Counted from the stretch's first letter, positions 18,200 to 27,756 are shown. The stretch is 64,000 nucleotides of DNA from Microbulbifer hydrolyticus (GCF_009931115.1 NZ_CP047491.1:620001-684000); one strand, 5' to 3'. Made by a program: numbers and translations. Notes: generated by a model from the letters alone, not told the origin.

Positions 18200-19858
18200 A
18201 TGACTGACCATGTAGATGAGCCCAAGGCAATTCAATTCAGTGAGGCGGGGCAGCCCGCAAAAATAAACTACCAGGTACCCCTGCCTGGCGCGCATACTGG
18301 CCGGCGGATTATGGAGTTGGATTTAGGGCTCAACGCCAACGACTTCACATCGCTGGCAAAATCGGCTGGCACGTCTTATAAGGATTCTCTTGGCGTTGAC
18401 CCGAAAGTGAAGGACAAGCTGCTGCCGAACGACGCTAAAGTAAAGAATTTTCTCAGCGACAGTATCCACCGTATCAGCACGCGGGTGACCCGGCTTCCTG
18501 AGAACATAAAGCCAGAGCGGGCGGTTATCGAAGACAACAAATCACGCACCACCGCCAGTCCGCAGATGAAGACCATCGCCGCGTTAAATGAGGCGATCGA
18601 TCCAAACATCTTCAAGGAGAGTATTCTTTCTGGTGTGGTAATGGTGCCAACCGTTGGCTGGGCAGGAAACCTGACGTATACGCCCCACCCCGTGGAATCG
18701 AGTGAGAGGCCAAAAATATTCCTGGTGGAGCGGTATGGCATCAGCTCCTTCCTCGGTGACTACGGCATGGGCAAGACGGTGAAGACGTTTACCCTGCTCC
18801 CGGGAGAAACCACGCGAATTTCAATGCGTACCTGGCAGAGTACGAAGGAGAGCCGGCAGGAGTCCTCCAGTATCATCGACTCCCATGAACAGTCCGCTCG
18901 CGAGCGCTTTGCGGACAAGATCCAGAATGAGACCACCGACAAGCAGACGAAATCCAAGACTGAAGAGTGGCATGTGGAAGCGGAGGTCTCTGCCAGCTGG
19001 GGCTTTGGCAGTGCCAGTGTGTCCGGTGGAGGCAGTGGCGAATACTCCAGTGGCCGTGAGCAATTTGCCAAACAGGCTGCAGAATCCGTGAAGGAGCATG
19101 CGGCAGAGTCGTCAAGCAAGCGTGAAATGTCTGTTACCAGCAGTTCCGAACGTGAAGAGGAGTCCGGCTCGGAGACCATTATCGAGCGGACCATCAGTAA
19201 TGCGAACATGCGGCGAGTACTCAATTTCGTTTTTCGCGAGCTCAATCAGGAATACATCACCAAGCTGCACCTGAAAGACGTACGCGTAGCCTTTACCAAT
19301 GGCCGCCGCGATTCGTGGCGGGAAGTGCCGATCTCGGGGCTCCTCGGTTTCCTTGACGAGTTTGTTGTCAATAGCAAAATTCCGCAGACAGCGCGCGCCA
19401 TTCTCAAGATTGCCGGTTTTATTGCCGACAGCGAAGACGTGATGGTGCCAACACTTGAGCGGGTGAACCTTGTCGATCACGGCACACGAATCGAGATTAC
19501 CCCGGCTACGCTCGATGAGGATGGTGAGTTCCCTGTTCCAACATCGACAAGTTACTACCGATTCAAGTCCGGCCCGCTTCGTCAGGAGGAGGCCAGCAAC
19601 CCGGTTGACGGGGTATTGTTGAATGATTCGCGTATCACCATGCGCACCGATAGTGTCATTGTGGAAGCGTTGCTTGGGCAAGCGGATGCACTGGATGAAT
19701 ATGCCATGAGTATTCAGCGCGCTGCCGCGAACAAGGAAACGCTGGCCAACGAGCGCGAGCGGATTGTTCAGACCGCCATCGCCGAAGCGAAGCTTGAGGA
19801 CCGTCTGGAAACCATCGTCGACCTCAATCGACTGTGCGCTACAGAACCTGTGGAATAA
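18200..19858 (+). CDS. Unrecognised 552-residue protein with long Ser/Thr/Glu-rich segment
   Basis: The start is ATG 18200, eight bases after AGGA; the ATG at 18173 adds nine residues without a ribosome site. There is no signal peptide, and Cys is absent but for one near the end (546). Residues 150-212 look like a beta-rich domain (LVERYGISSFLGDYGMGKT, LLPGETTRISMRTW). Residues 213-330 are unusually rich in Ser, Thr, Glu and Lys with a glycine-serine stretch (ASWGFGSASVSGGGSG, 266-280), then a mixed domain to 480 and a helical tail. The next gene follows after 13 bases. I know no family. A pore-forming or structural role is a guess from the amphipathic serine-rich region only. Confidence 0.8.
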   Translation: MTDHVDEPKAIQFSEAGQPAKINYQVPLPGAHTGRRIMELDLGLNANDFTSLAKSAGTSYKDSLGVDPKVKDKLLPNDAKVKNFLSDSIHRISTRVTRLPENIKPERAVIEDNKSRTTASPQMKTIAALNEAIDPNIFKESILSGVVMVPTVGWAGNLTYTPHPVESSERPKIFLVERYGISSFLGDYGMGKTVKTFTLLPGETTRISMRTWQSTKESRQESSSIIDSHEQSARERFADKIQNETTDKQTKSKTEEWHVEAEVSASWGFGSASVSGGGSGEYSSGREQFAKQAAESVKEHAAESSSKREMSVTSSSEREEESGSETIIERTISNANMRRVLNFVFRELNQEYITKLHLKDVRVAFTNGRRDSWREVPISGLLGFLDEFVVNSKIPQTARAILKIAGFIADSEDVMVPTLERVNLVDHGTRIEITPATLDEDGEFPVPTSTSYYRFKSGPLRQEEASNPVDGVLLNDSRITMRTDSVIVEALLGQADALDEYAMSIQRAAANKETLANERERIVQTAIAEAKLEDRLETIVDLNRLCATEPVE

Positions 19859-19871
19859 GGAGGACGTTACC

Positions 19872-20759
19872 ATGCCTCCAAGACATCCAGTCACTGATGT
19901 GGTTCAGTTTCTCAATGCCATGGAGCTGACCCAGGCTCCGGTAAAAGACACCAGCGTGGCCACCGGTGGCGGCTCTTCTGCCGCAAAGGGGCCGTCGATT
20001 GATACGCTGATGCTGTACGATAGCGGTGACACCGGGATCAGCGATTTTGCACCGATCCTGGCTCGCGCCTACTACCCCAAGGCCAGGCTCGTGGGCGTGG
20101 GGTCCGTCGGCGAGCTCGCTGCGGCCCTGAGCAAGTACAGCCGAATTGGCACTCTGGTGATTGACGTGCATTCAGGGCCGGGATATCTGTTAATCGGCGG
20201 CAACGCACCGACCACGGCCAGGGTAAGTGCCGCATTGGCCAAAACCGGCGTAGTGGTGCAATCGAAGATCGTGTTTGAGGGATGTCAGATCATGCAGGAT
20301 CCGATCGACACTTGTCAGATGGTTGAGAAAATCTGTGGATCCAAAACCCAGGTTACGGGCTTCACGTATTTCAGTATCTCGAACATCTTCGAAATTGATT
20401 TCACCGACTTTCATGACCCGGCAGAAATTCAGGACTACTACGATAGCTTTACCATGGACTATATGGTTCCCGGTCTTCCCAGCGCAAAGGCGTCCACGGG
20501 GAAAGTTGTCAGGCACGGGCGGCGCTGGTTCCGTGACGAGTTCGATGAAACCTTGCCGGAAGATGCCAACGGTGCACGTATCAAGGGTCTGAAAGATCTG
20601 CAGGACTACCAGATCAATAACGCCAAAGATGCGCTACAGGCGCAAACGGATTTTTCAGGGCCTGTGGTTCCCGGAGCGAGGGTCACTGTTACGGATGTGG
20701 CCGCCGTAGCACAGGCAAATGCCCAGAATGTATCAACGCCGGTGCCGGCGGGTCCCTGA
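19872..20759 (+). CDS. Caspase-fold-like protein (DUF4347-like His/Cys layout)
   Basis: A 295-residue protein starting at ATG 19872 (AAGGAGG eight bases upstream), 13 bases after the preceding stop. Residues 43-165 follow the order of caspase-hemoglobinase folds: a first strand (IDTLMLYDSGD), a second (ARLVGVGSV), a third ending in His100 (TLVIDVHSGPG) and a fourth ending in Cys138 (SKIVFEGCQI). HSGPG and EGC parallel the HGSPG and GC blocks of DUF4347. A His/Cys dyad protease is therefore possible. The C-terminal half (170-295) has no match. No signal peptide. It ends at a strong terminator. Protease activity and the link to the neighbour are inferred. Confidence 0.72.
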   Translation: MPPRHPVTDVVQFLNAMELTQAPVKDTSVATGGGSSAAKGPSIDTLMLYDSGDTGISDFAPILARAYYPKARLVGVGSVGELAAALSKYSRIGTLVIDVHSGPGYLLIGGNAPTTARVSAALAKTGVVVQSKIVFEGCQIMQDPIDTCQMVEKICGSKTQVTGFTYFSISNIFEIDFTDFHDPAEIQDYYDSFTMDYMVPGLPSAKASTGKVVRHGRRWFRDEFDETLPEDANGARIKGLKDLQDYQINNAKDALQAQTDFSGPVVPGARVTVTDVAAVAQANAQNVSTPVPAGP

Positions 20760-20784
20760 TCGATAGTGTTAGTAGGGAATTTAA

Positions 20785-20816
20785 GGGGCTGCCGTATATT
20801 CGGCAGCCCCTTTTTT
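20785..20816 (+). terminator. Terminator of the 18.2-20.8 kb unit
   Basis: A 10-bp perfect stem (GGGGCTGCCG/CGGCAGCCCC) with loop TATATT and six T, 26 bases after the caspase-like stop. Confidence 0.92.
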
Positions 20817-20877
20817 ACAGCGAATTTCACTTGGCCGGGAGTATCGGCTCTAGTTTTAGTGCCTGATCACCAGCAGG

Positions 20878-22161
20878 CTACTTGAGCTTGCCCCAGGGCG
20901 TGAGTTTGGGGGCCGCTGGCTTAGGCTGTGCGTTTTTCGCAGTGTTATCGTCCTTTCCTGTCCTGTTACGACCTCGACTGTTTTTTTCGCCCTTGGTGGA
21001 AAAGTTCAAGTTGGATGGCGGCAAATCCTTGACCACTGGAAACGCTTCAATCTGGACTCGGTCGATTATCTTACCCAGGCGGCGCTCGACTGCACACAGG
21101 CGTTTGAAATCGTCCTTGGAGACCAGTGAAACCGCCTCGCCGGATGATCCGGCGCGGCCGGTGCGGCCAATGCGATGAATATACTCGTCGGCGTCGTCCG
21201 GCATGTCATAGTTGACCACCCGCGGCAGCTCGTCGATATCAATGCCGCGCGCTGCTACACCGGTAGCCACAAGCAGGCTGATTGCACCGGATTTGAAGTC
21301 TGCAAGTATCTTGGAGCGCGACGCCTGGCTTTTGCCGCCGTGAATGGATTCCGCCTTGATCCCACGCTTTTCCAACTGGCTCACCAGCTTGGCCGCACCG
21401 TGTTGCGTACGGATGAAGATCAGTGCCTGAGTCCAGTTGTGCTCTTTCACCAGATGGCTGAGCAGGGCGGACTTGTTGTGCTTGTCGACGGCGATGAGCC
21501 ACTGGGTAATCTTCGGTGCCGTCTTCTGGTTGCCCGCCACCGAAACCTCAAACGGGTTTTCCACCACAGTTTTCGCCAGCGCGGCGACCTGGCTCGATAG
21601 GGTGGCCGAAAACAGAAGGTTCTGGCGTTGTGCCGGCAGCCGCTCAATGATCTTGTTGAGGTCATCGATAAAGCCCATATCCAGCATACGATCGGCCTCA
21701 TCCATCACCAGGATCTGTAGCTCGTCAAAGTAGAGGGCGCGCTGGTGAGCAAGATCGAGCAGTCGGCCGGGCGTGGCAACCACAATATCCACGCCGTCGA
21801 TCAGCTGTTGCTTTTGTGGCTCAAGGTCAACCCCACCCACCATTGCCATAGAGGCAACCGACAGGTGCTTTCCATACTGCCGGATATTGTCTTCCACCTG
21901 CATGGCCAGCTCGCGGGTCGGCACAAGGATCAGTGCGCGGAAGCGCTTCGCCCGTCGCTTGCGATCTCCGCTCAGGGCCGCGAGCATGGGTAACACAAAG
22001 GCTGCAGTCTTGCCGGTACCGGTCTGGGCTGTCGCAATGATATCCCGCCCTTCCAGTATGGCGGGAATTGCCTTGCGCTGGATCTCGGTAGGGGTGGTAT
22101 AGCCCTTCTCTTCAATGGCCTGCAGGATCGGGTCGCTCAAGCCAAGTTTGTGGAATGTCAT
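20878..22161 (-). CDS. rhlE: DEAD-box RNA helicase RhlE
   Basis: A 427-residue ATP-dependent RNA helicase starting at ATG 22161 (MTFHKLGLSD); 20 extra upstream residues are not conserved-looking. Domain 1 shows the Q motif (GYTTPTEIQRKAIP), AQTGTGKT, PTRELA, TPGR, DEAD and SAT; domain 2 shows VATGVAARGIDID and HRIGRTGRAG. The C-terminal 60 residues are basic and disordered (GRNRTGK...), typical of RhlE, and help bind RNA. Role in rRNA processing and cold adaptation is known for the family. It is transcribed alone, away from the acetolactate synthase gene. Confidence 0.94.
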   Translation of the reverse strand: MTFHKLGLSDPILQAIEEKGYTTPTEIQRKAIPAILEGRDIIATAQTGTGKTAAFVLPMLAALSGDRKRRAKRFRALILVPTRELAMQVEDNIRQYGKHLSVASMAMVGGVDLEPQKQQLIDGVDIVVATPGRLLDLAHQRALYFDELQILVMDEADRMLDMGFIDDLNKIIERLPAQRQNLLFSATLSSQVAALAKTVVENPFEVSVAGNQKTAPKITQWLIAVDKHNKSALLSHLVKEHNWTQALIFIRTQHGAAKLVSQLEKRGIKAESIHGGKSQASRSKILADFKSGAISLLVATGVAARGIDIDELPRVVNYDMPDDADEYIHRIGRTGRAGSSGEAVSLVSKDDFKRLCAVERRLGKIIDRVQIEAFPVVKDLPPSNLNFSTKGEKNSRGRNRTGKDDNTAKNAQPKPAAPKLTPWGKLK

Positions 22162-22390
22162 CGGGACTCTCTGGTCGGCTTCTGATCGGGAATGGATCGC
22201 CGGCTGGTTTCGGCCGCGCATGGTAACAGCTAAGCACAGGATGTCTTCTGTTAAATCGCTAGCCGCAGGTGTCTTTCACAGGAGCCGAAACCGGGCGTTC
22301 TGCTACGCTGCTAATCATCAGGCGCCTATTGATTTGTGTTGAGTGACCCGTCAAACAGGTGCAGTGTCTGTTCATTTAGTGGGGATTCTG

Positions 22391-24031
22391 GTGAAAGCAT
22401 CCGATCTGTTCGTTCGTGCACTCGAGGCAGAGGGCGTTGAGTTTGTCTTCGGTATACCCGGGGAGGAAAACCTCGACCTGCTGGAATCCCTGCGTGGCTC
22501 GAAAATCAACCTCATCATCGGTCGCCATGAACAGGCCTCGGGTTTTATGGCGGCAACCTACGGCCGCCTTACCGGTAACGCCGGCGTCTGTCTCTCCACG
22601 CTCGGCCCCGGTGCCACCAATCTCGTGACCGCAGCAGCTTATGCGCAACTCGGCGCCATGCCGATGGTGATGGTCACCGGCCAGAAGCCGATCAAAAGCT
22701 CCAAGCAGGGCCAGTTCCAGATCATCGATATTGTCGACATGATGCAACCGCTGACCAAGTTCACCAAAGTGATCGTCAGTGGCGACAATGTTCCCGCCCA
22801 TGTGCGCGAAGCATTCCGCCATGCCGAGGAAGAGCGGCCGGGTGCCACCCATCTGGAATTGCCGGAAGATATCGCGCGTGAGCATTCCACCATGCCCGTG
22901 CTGGAGCCCAGTTATACCCGCCGCCCGATTGCGGAAGAAAAGGCTGTACGCCAGGCCGCGCAGGCAATTTCCGCGGCGCGCAAGCCGCTGTTACTGATCG
23001 GCGCCGGTGCCAACCGCAAGCTGACTGCAAAAATGCTGCGGGAGCTGGTGGAGAAACTAGGTATCCCGGCGGTGACCACGCAGATGGGTAAAGGCGTGAT
23101 CGACGAGGCCAGTACCCACTTTATCGGCAACACGGCACTGTCCGATGGTGATTTTGTCCACCGGGCGATCGATCAGGCAGACCTGATCATCAACGTCGGC
23201 CACGATGTTGTGGAAAAGCCGCCCTTTTTTATGCGACCCGGTGGGCCCGCGGTAGTGCATATCAATTTCAACTCTGCACAGGTGGACCCGGTGTACTTTC
23301 CCCAGATCGAAGTAGTCGGGGATATCGCCAACAGCCTATGGCAGTTGAAGGAGCTTTTGGAGCCTCAGGAGCACTGGAGCTTTGCCGACGCCCACCGCAT
23401 CCGTAACGCGCTGCAAAAGCACATACACGAGGGTGCTCAGGACGATGGCTTCCCGATGAAGCCGCAACGGCTGGTGAAGGAGGTGCGCGAGGCGGTGCCC
23501 GACGACGGCATCATTGCGCTGGATAACGGCATGTACAAGATCTGGTTCGCGCGAAACTACCAGGCCCATTCCCCCAACTCGGTGCTGCTCGATAACGCAC
23601 TCGCCACGATGGGCGCAGGGCTGCCGTCCGCGATGGCGGCAAAACTGGTGAACCCGGACCGCCCGGTGCTCGCCATCTGCGGTGACGGCGGGTTTATGAT
23701 GAATTCCCAGGAGCTGGAAACCGCGGTACGGCTCAAGCTGGACCTGGTGATACTGGTATTGCGGGATGATGGCTACGGCATGATCAAGTGGAAGCAGGCG
23801 CAGATGGACTTCCATGATTTCGGGCTGGACTTCGGCAATCCCGACTTTGTTGTGTATGCGCAGTCTTATGGCGCCAGCGGACACCGTATTGAGGTCACCG
23901 CGGAATTACAGCCACTGATCAGGCAATGCATGCAGGAGGGCGGTGTACACCTGATCGACATCCAGATGGACTACCGCGATAACGACCGAATTCTGAATCG
24001 TGAAATCCGGGAGTTATCGCGCAAGCTCTGA
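22391..24031 (+). CDS. Acetolactate synthase large subunit (thiamine diphosphate enzyme)
   Basis: A 546-residue enzyme starting at the GTG at 22391: GGGGA precedes it and MKASDLFVRALEAEGVEFVFGIPGEEN is the standard N-terminus. It joins two pyruvates to 2-acetolactate. Catalytic Glu lies in GRHEQASGFMA; the ThDP/Mg motif is GDGGFMMNSQELETAVRLKLDL near 440-465. No small regulatory subunit gene follows. That, and the sequence type, allow either a catabolic (AlsS-like) or a stand-alone biosynthetic role. It is not linked to ilvC or ilvD; ilvA lies 33 kb away. Confidence 0.88.
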   Translation: MKASDLFVRALEAEGVEFVFGIPGEENLDLLESLRGSKINLIIGRHEQASGFMAATYGRLTGNAGVCLSTLGPGATNLVTAAAYAQLGAMPMVMVTGQKPIKSSKQGQFQIIDIVDMMQPLTKFTKVIVSGDNVPAHVREAFRHAEEERPGATHLELPEDIAREHSTMPVLEPSYTRRPIAEEKAVRQAAQAISAARKPLLLIGAGANRKLTAKMLRELVEKLGIPAVTTQMGKGVIDEASTHFIGNTALSDGDFVHRAIDQADLIINVGHDVVEKPPFFMRPGGPAVVHINFNSAQVDPVYFPQIEVVGDIANSLWQLKELLEPQEHWSFADAHRIRNALQKHIHEGAQDDGFPMKPQRLVKEVREAVPDDGIIALDNGMYKIWFARNYQAHSPNSVLLDNALATMGAGLPSAMAAKLVNPDRPVLAICGDGGFMMNSQELETAVRLKLDLVILVLRDDGYGMIKWKQAQMDFHDFGLDFGNPDFVVYAQSYGASGHRIEVTAELQPLIRQCMQEGGVHLIDIQMDYRDNDRILNREIRELSRKL

Positions 24032-24201
24032 ACCCCGAAACAAGCTTCCGCTAACATCGGGCCTAACGCCGCTACTGCTTTTCATAGACGATAAGACGCA
24101 AAAGGTTTTCTGTTCCAGTCTGGCGTAGGCCATGAGAGTTCCCGGTGCGGGTGAGAATTGACGTACCCGGACCGAACTTGCGCTTGCTAAAACCTGCCTG
24201 T

Positions 24202-24930
24202 TCAGAATCCACTCTTGGTACACACATAGACCGAATTGGTCGAGTCACCGTTGAGAAAGGGGTTATAAAAAGAGACCACATGCGATTCAACGGTATCAAA
24301 GACCGAATTGAGCAATGCCTCAAATTTTTCCTCGGGCAGGTTTTGTGACCACATAGCGAATACACCATTAGGCTTCAGCTGCTGCGCCATAAGGGCCAGG
24401 TTGTCGGCGGTATAGAACTGCGCATTACCGGCATTCAGGTATTCGGTGGGGGAGTGGTCGATATCCAGAAGAATCGCGTCAAACTTTTTTCCGGCGTTCT
24501 CAGGGTCAAAGCCGGTATCCGGGGCTGTGGCCAGGTCGAAGAAGCTGCCGTGCACATAGCGGTTGCGAGCGTCGGCATTGAGCACCTTGCCCAGGGGAAC
24601 CAGCTCATCCTTGTGCCAGCCAATAACCGTATCCAGCGCTTCGACCACAAGCAACTCCTCAATACGCGGGTCTTGTAGCGCCGCCACCGCGGTATAACCC
24701 AGGCCAAGCCCGCCGACCACCACATCGAGCTTGTCGCCTTGAACTTGCGCAAGGCCGAGGGTGGAAAGCGCCTCTTCGGCCTCCACGAACATGCTCGACA
24801 TGAGGAATTCCTCACCGAGCTTGACCTCGTAGATGTCTCTATCGCCCAGCGCGGGAATCCTCCGTCGCCGCAGGGAAATCTCGCCCAGTGGCGAGGATTG
24901 GCTATCGATTTCTTCAAATAACAGGGCCAT
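24202..24930 (-). CDS. Spermidine synthase-like (class I methyltransferase fold) protein
   Basis: A 242-residue protein with the nucleotide-binding motif [12 protein letters not shown] (near 72), acidic VVEALD ending strand 2 and [13 protein letters not shown] (near 158). These match the spermidine synthase-like family, but the protein lacks the full active-site set seen in true polyamine aminopropyltransferases, so a methyltransferase or other activity is possible. It stands 13 bases from the DUF1294 gene, both on the minus strand, and may be co-transcribed with it. Confidence 0.75.
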   Translation of the reverse strand: MALLFEEIDSQSSPLGEISLRRRRIPALGDRDIYEVKLGEEFLMSSMFVEAEEALSTLGLAQVQGDKLDVVVGGLGLGYTAVAALQDPRIEELLVVEALDTVIGWHKDELVPLGKVLNADARNRYVHGSFFDLATAPDTGFDPENAGKKFDAILLDIDHSPTEYLNAGNAQFYTADNLALMAQQLKPNGVFAMWSQNLPEEKFEALLNSVFDTVESHVVSFYNPFLNGDSTNSVYVCTKSGF

Positions 24931-24942
24931 TGCTGACTTATC

Positions 24943-25617
24943 CTAATGCGGTCGAAAGAACGGGTATTCGCTAAGGGACGGCATGCTACCCGCTAATGTG
25001 TGCAAGTAGGTAGTGCCCTCCGCAGTATGCAGCCATGCCAGCGCACCGAGGTTGGCAAGCACCGTGAGCCAGAAGATAAACCGGAAGGGTTGCTTGCGGG
25101 ACTTGTGCCGCAGCCTTTGCTGCGCCGCCCAGGCACCGGGCCACCCACCCAAAAGGGCTAATAGATGGAGCGTGCTCTCCTTGGTGCGCCAGCGACCGCG
25201 GCGCGCTGCGGATTTGTCCAGATAGTAGAACAGGTAAGCCAGCAGGCTCATGCCAATATAAGCCATCAACATTATTGGCGGTAAATTTCCAAGCAATGTC
25301 GAAACCCCAACGAGTCCGAGAAACACCAGCCCGGTAAATGCAGGGAGTGTGCCGCCTGATCTTTGCCGTATTTTGGCTTGTTCACCGGCAATAGTCACCC
25401 CGGTCGCACAGGGCCGCCCCTGGCGGTCTGAAGAGAGCGAGTAAGTCACGACCTCGCCAGCTTTGGGCCGGCGTCGGCGGTTGGGGAACGATTTTATATG
25501 GATAAAAACCCGCTTTCCGCCCATCAACGGCTCAATAAAGCCGAACCCCTTGTCATCATTCCAGATGCTGATCTTGCCTTTTACGCGTTTAGAAACGGGG
25601 GTTTTTTGTCCAGACAT
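24943..25617 (-). CDS. Cold-shock domain plus DUF1294 membrane protein
   Basis: A 224-residue protein starting at ATG 25617 (MSGQKTPVS). Residues 10-75 form a cold-shock-type OB fold with GFGFI and VFIHI motifs; residues 90-224 are the DUF1294 region with about four membrane helices and the conserved DKSAARRGRWRTKESTLH segment between them. The fused form (nucleic-acid-binding domain tethered to the membrane) is a known architecture of unknown role. The longer ORF upstream adds 15 residues with no ribosome site. Likely in one unit with the downstream spermidine synthase-like gene. Confidence 0.85.
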   Translation of the reverse strand: MSGQKTPVSKRVKGKISIWNDDKGFGFIEPLMGGKRVFIHIKSFPNRRRRPKAGEVVTYSLSSDRQGRPCATGVTIAGEQAKIRQRSGGTLPAFTGLVFLGLVGVSTLLGNLPPIMLMAYIGMSLLAYLFYYLDKSAARRGRWRTKESTLHLLALLGGWPGAWAAQQRLRHKSRKQPFRFIFWLTVLANLGALAWLHTAEGTTYLHTLAGSMPSLSEYPFFRPH

Positions 25618-25785
25618 ACTGCGACTCGATATTAACCTGTTGTTGAATACTGCCGGGAACACACGCTCCGGTCAAAGCGCGTTGCCAATCGATTGTTTGT
25701 TACTTGTTTCCGGGGCCCTATCCAAATCGCAAACAGAAACGTTGTTTATATCTGTTTATATGTCATCCATTCGTATTACTAATAC

Positions 25786-25815
25786 TTGTGAGAAATTTAT
25801 TGAGCTGGCTATAAT
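25786..25815 (+). promoter_or_regulatory. Sigma-70 type promoter of the radical SAM gene
   Basis: TTGTGA and a perfect TATAAT are separated by 18 bases, 80 bases before the gene start, in an AT-rich stretch. Confidence 0.55.
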
Positions 25816-25895
25816 GAATTTCGCGTAAAGTGGGGCGAGGTATTTTGGCTGGCGCTTTGCATTAAGAACGAAATATAAATACAGGGACGTATTTG

Positions 25896-27368
25896 ATGAA
25901 AGTCGCGCTTGTTGATCTAAATAATTTTTCCCGATATCCCACATTATCTATTGGCTATTTTGTAGCAATTCTTCGCGAAAAGGGCGTAGATGTTGAAGTC
26001 TGTTCGCCACTGAATTTTGGTGTTCACGGCTACCCCAGGACGGTGAGGCAGTCATATTGGCAAAGATTTTCGGAATTTTTGAATTACTACATGGCGGTTT
26101 CAAATAGCGGGCTTATAAACGCACTAAGGAATAAGCTCAAATCCTGGTTTAGGCCTGGTGGTAATCGAGACCGGGAAATTATTACACAGGCGGTCGAGAA
26201 TTTAGTCGAGAAAGGCCCGAATGTACTATTGATTTCTGCTTATACAATGTATAGGGAGGTTTGCGGGCAGATCGCGGATATTTGTAGGGAAAAGGACATT
26301 CCGCTCGTCGTCGGCGGTAGCGGATTTTATTCCTCTGAGATGTGTGCTGAATGGTTGAGTTTGCCGGGTGTTACAGCCCTGTATTCTGGCGAACCAGAAA
26401 TGCACTTGTCGGATTTGGTATGTGCGCTGGCATCTGGTGATGCTATCGAGCAAATACCCGGTGTTATCACTCGCAGTGGATCATTCGAACCAGCCAAGCC
26501 CCTGATTGAGCTTGATCGTGTGCCCTTCCCTGATTTTTCCGATTTTCCCTGGAAAAACTACCCAAACAGAATTGTGCCTATCATGACCGGGAGAGGCTGC
26601 GAGTGGGGGCACTGTACATTTTGTTCGGATGTGAAAACCACATCGGGACGAACTTATCGATCCAGGGTGCTTGAAAAGGTGCTGTCTGAGATCGGGCTCC
26701 AGCAGCAGCGCTATGACTCGGATCTTTTTGTATTTCTAGACCTGAAGCTGAATTCGAATCTGGAGTTGTGGAAGGGATTGCCGGGGGGGCTTCAGAGGCT
26801 GTCGAAACCGATAAAATGGACCGCTTCCGTCCATGTTGATTCGAGAGAGGAAAATGGTCTGTCATACCGCGAGCTGAAAAGAGCGGCTGATTCCGGGCTC
26901 GTACGAATGACCTGTGGGCTGGAGTCGGCTAGTAGAAGCGTGCTGTCGCATATGGCAAAGGGCGTAAAGCTGGACCGTATGTCAGATTTTATCAGGAACG
27001 CGCACAAGGCCGGCATTAGCGTTAGGATTACCTGCATGATCGGCTACCCGAACGAGACTGCAGATGATGTGCATAAGACCGCGAAATTTCTTCGAGATCA
27101 TAGAGAATATATAGAACGCGTTACCTATAACCGTTTCGCCAATATGCCCGCCACACCGATTGAAAAGAAGCTTCGGGAATCAAGGCAAGAATATCCGCAT
27201 ATCAAGCTTCAAGAGCTTGATACATATAATGGCGTGGTTCCCTATGAAAACAAGCGGATGAACACGCCATCTTTTCTGAAGGCCGCTTATCACCTGATCT
27301 CTGAGGTGAATGCCATTAACAGAAAGCCACTACTAGAAAAAGCGGTTGCTTTCGAGGGCGCGTTCTAG
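25896..27368 (+). CDS. B12-binding-type radical SAM enzyme, orphan
   Basis: A 490-residue cytoplasmic enzyme starting at ATG 25896 (AGGGA eight bases upstream). Residues 1-200 form a Rossmann-type cobalamin-binding-like domain (KVALVDLNNFSRYP, VLLISAYTMYREV, PLVVGGSGFYSSE). The radical SAM barrel begins near 225; its cluster motif is GRGCEWGHCTFC with Cys235, Cys240 and Cys243, a CX4CX2C spacing. RITCMIGYPNET is a later strand. The DNA is more AT-rich than neighbours and no biosynthetic partner is next to it. Methylation or another radical reaction on an unknown substrate is inferred from the class. Confidence 0.85.
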   Translation: MKVALVDLNNFSRYPTLSIGYFVAILREKGVDVEVCSPLNFGVHGYPRTVRQSYWQRFSEFLNYYMAVSNSGLINALRNKLKSWFRPGGNRDREIITQAVENLVEKGPNVLLISAYTMYREVCGQIADICREKDIPLVVGGSGFYSSEMCAEWLSLPGVTALYSGEPEMHLSDLVCALASGDAIEQIPGVITRSGSFEPAKPLIELDRVPFPDFSDFPWKNYPNRIVPIMTGRGCEWGHCTFCSDVKTTSGRTYRSRVLEKVLSEIGLQQQRYDSDLFVFLDLKLNSNLELWKGLPGGLQRLSKPIKWTASVHVDSREENGLSYRELKRAADSGLVRMTCGLESASRSVLSHMAKGVKLDRMSDFIRNAHKAGISVRITCMIGYPNETADDVHKTAKFLRDHREYIERVTYNRFANMPATPIEKKLRESRQEYPHIKLQELDTYNGVVPYENKRMNTPSFLKAAYHLISEVNAINRKPLLEKAVAFEGAF

Positions 27369-27387
27369 AGAGTTACCTCAATGCCAC

Positions 27388-27756
27388 CTAGAGAGCATAA
27401 CGCGCAATATAGTGCGCAATATCCACAAGTCTGGATTTACCGCTGAACTCAAACCGCACTTTGCCCAGAGAAGAAAAATACAGTTCCAGCTCGCTGTCGA
27501 TATCAAATGTGCCAGAGGTTTCCACCGAGTAGGCGACGATATTCTTGTAAGGCAGGGAGGTGAAATCCTTCTTGCTGCCGGTAATGCCCTGCACGTTGAC
27601 GGCGATAATGCGCTTGCTGGTAAACACCACGCCGTCGCGCATGGATTTAAAAGAATCCAGTACTTCCTCGCCGTCGAGTAGCAGCGGAGCCACCTTTTCT
27701 GCAAATCCAGCGTTCTGTTTCAGCTTGAACAGGCTTTTGTTTTCAAAATCGATCAT
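27388..27756 (-). CDS. PH-domain (bPH_1 type) protein
   Basis: A 122-residue soluble protein. MRDGVVFTSKRIIAVNVQGITGSKKDFTSLPYKNIVAYSVET is the core of the bacterial pleckstrin-homology-like family, followed by an ELELYF strand and C-terminal helix (RLVDIAHYIARYAL). The family has no settled function. It converges on the radical SAM gene with 19 bases between stops. Confidence 0.85.
   Translation of the reverse strand: MIDFENKSLFKLKQNAGFAEKVAPLLLDGEEVLDSFKSMRDGVVFTSKRIIAVNVQGITGSKKDFTSLPYKNIVAYSVETSGTFDIDSELELYFSSLGKVRFEFSGKSRLVDIAHYIARYAL

Noticed and set aside
18025-18225. 66-codon minus-strand frame
   Set aside because: Overlaps the start of the 552-residue gene, no ribosome site and no recognisable pattern.
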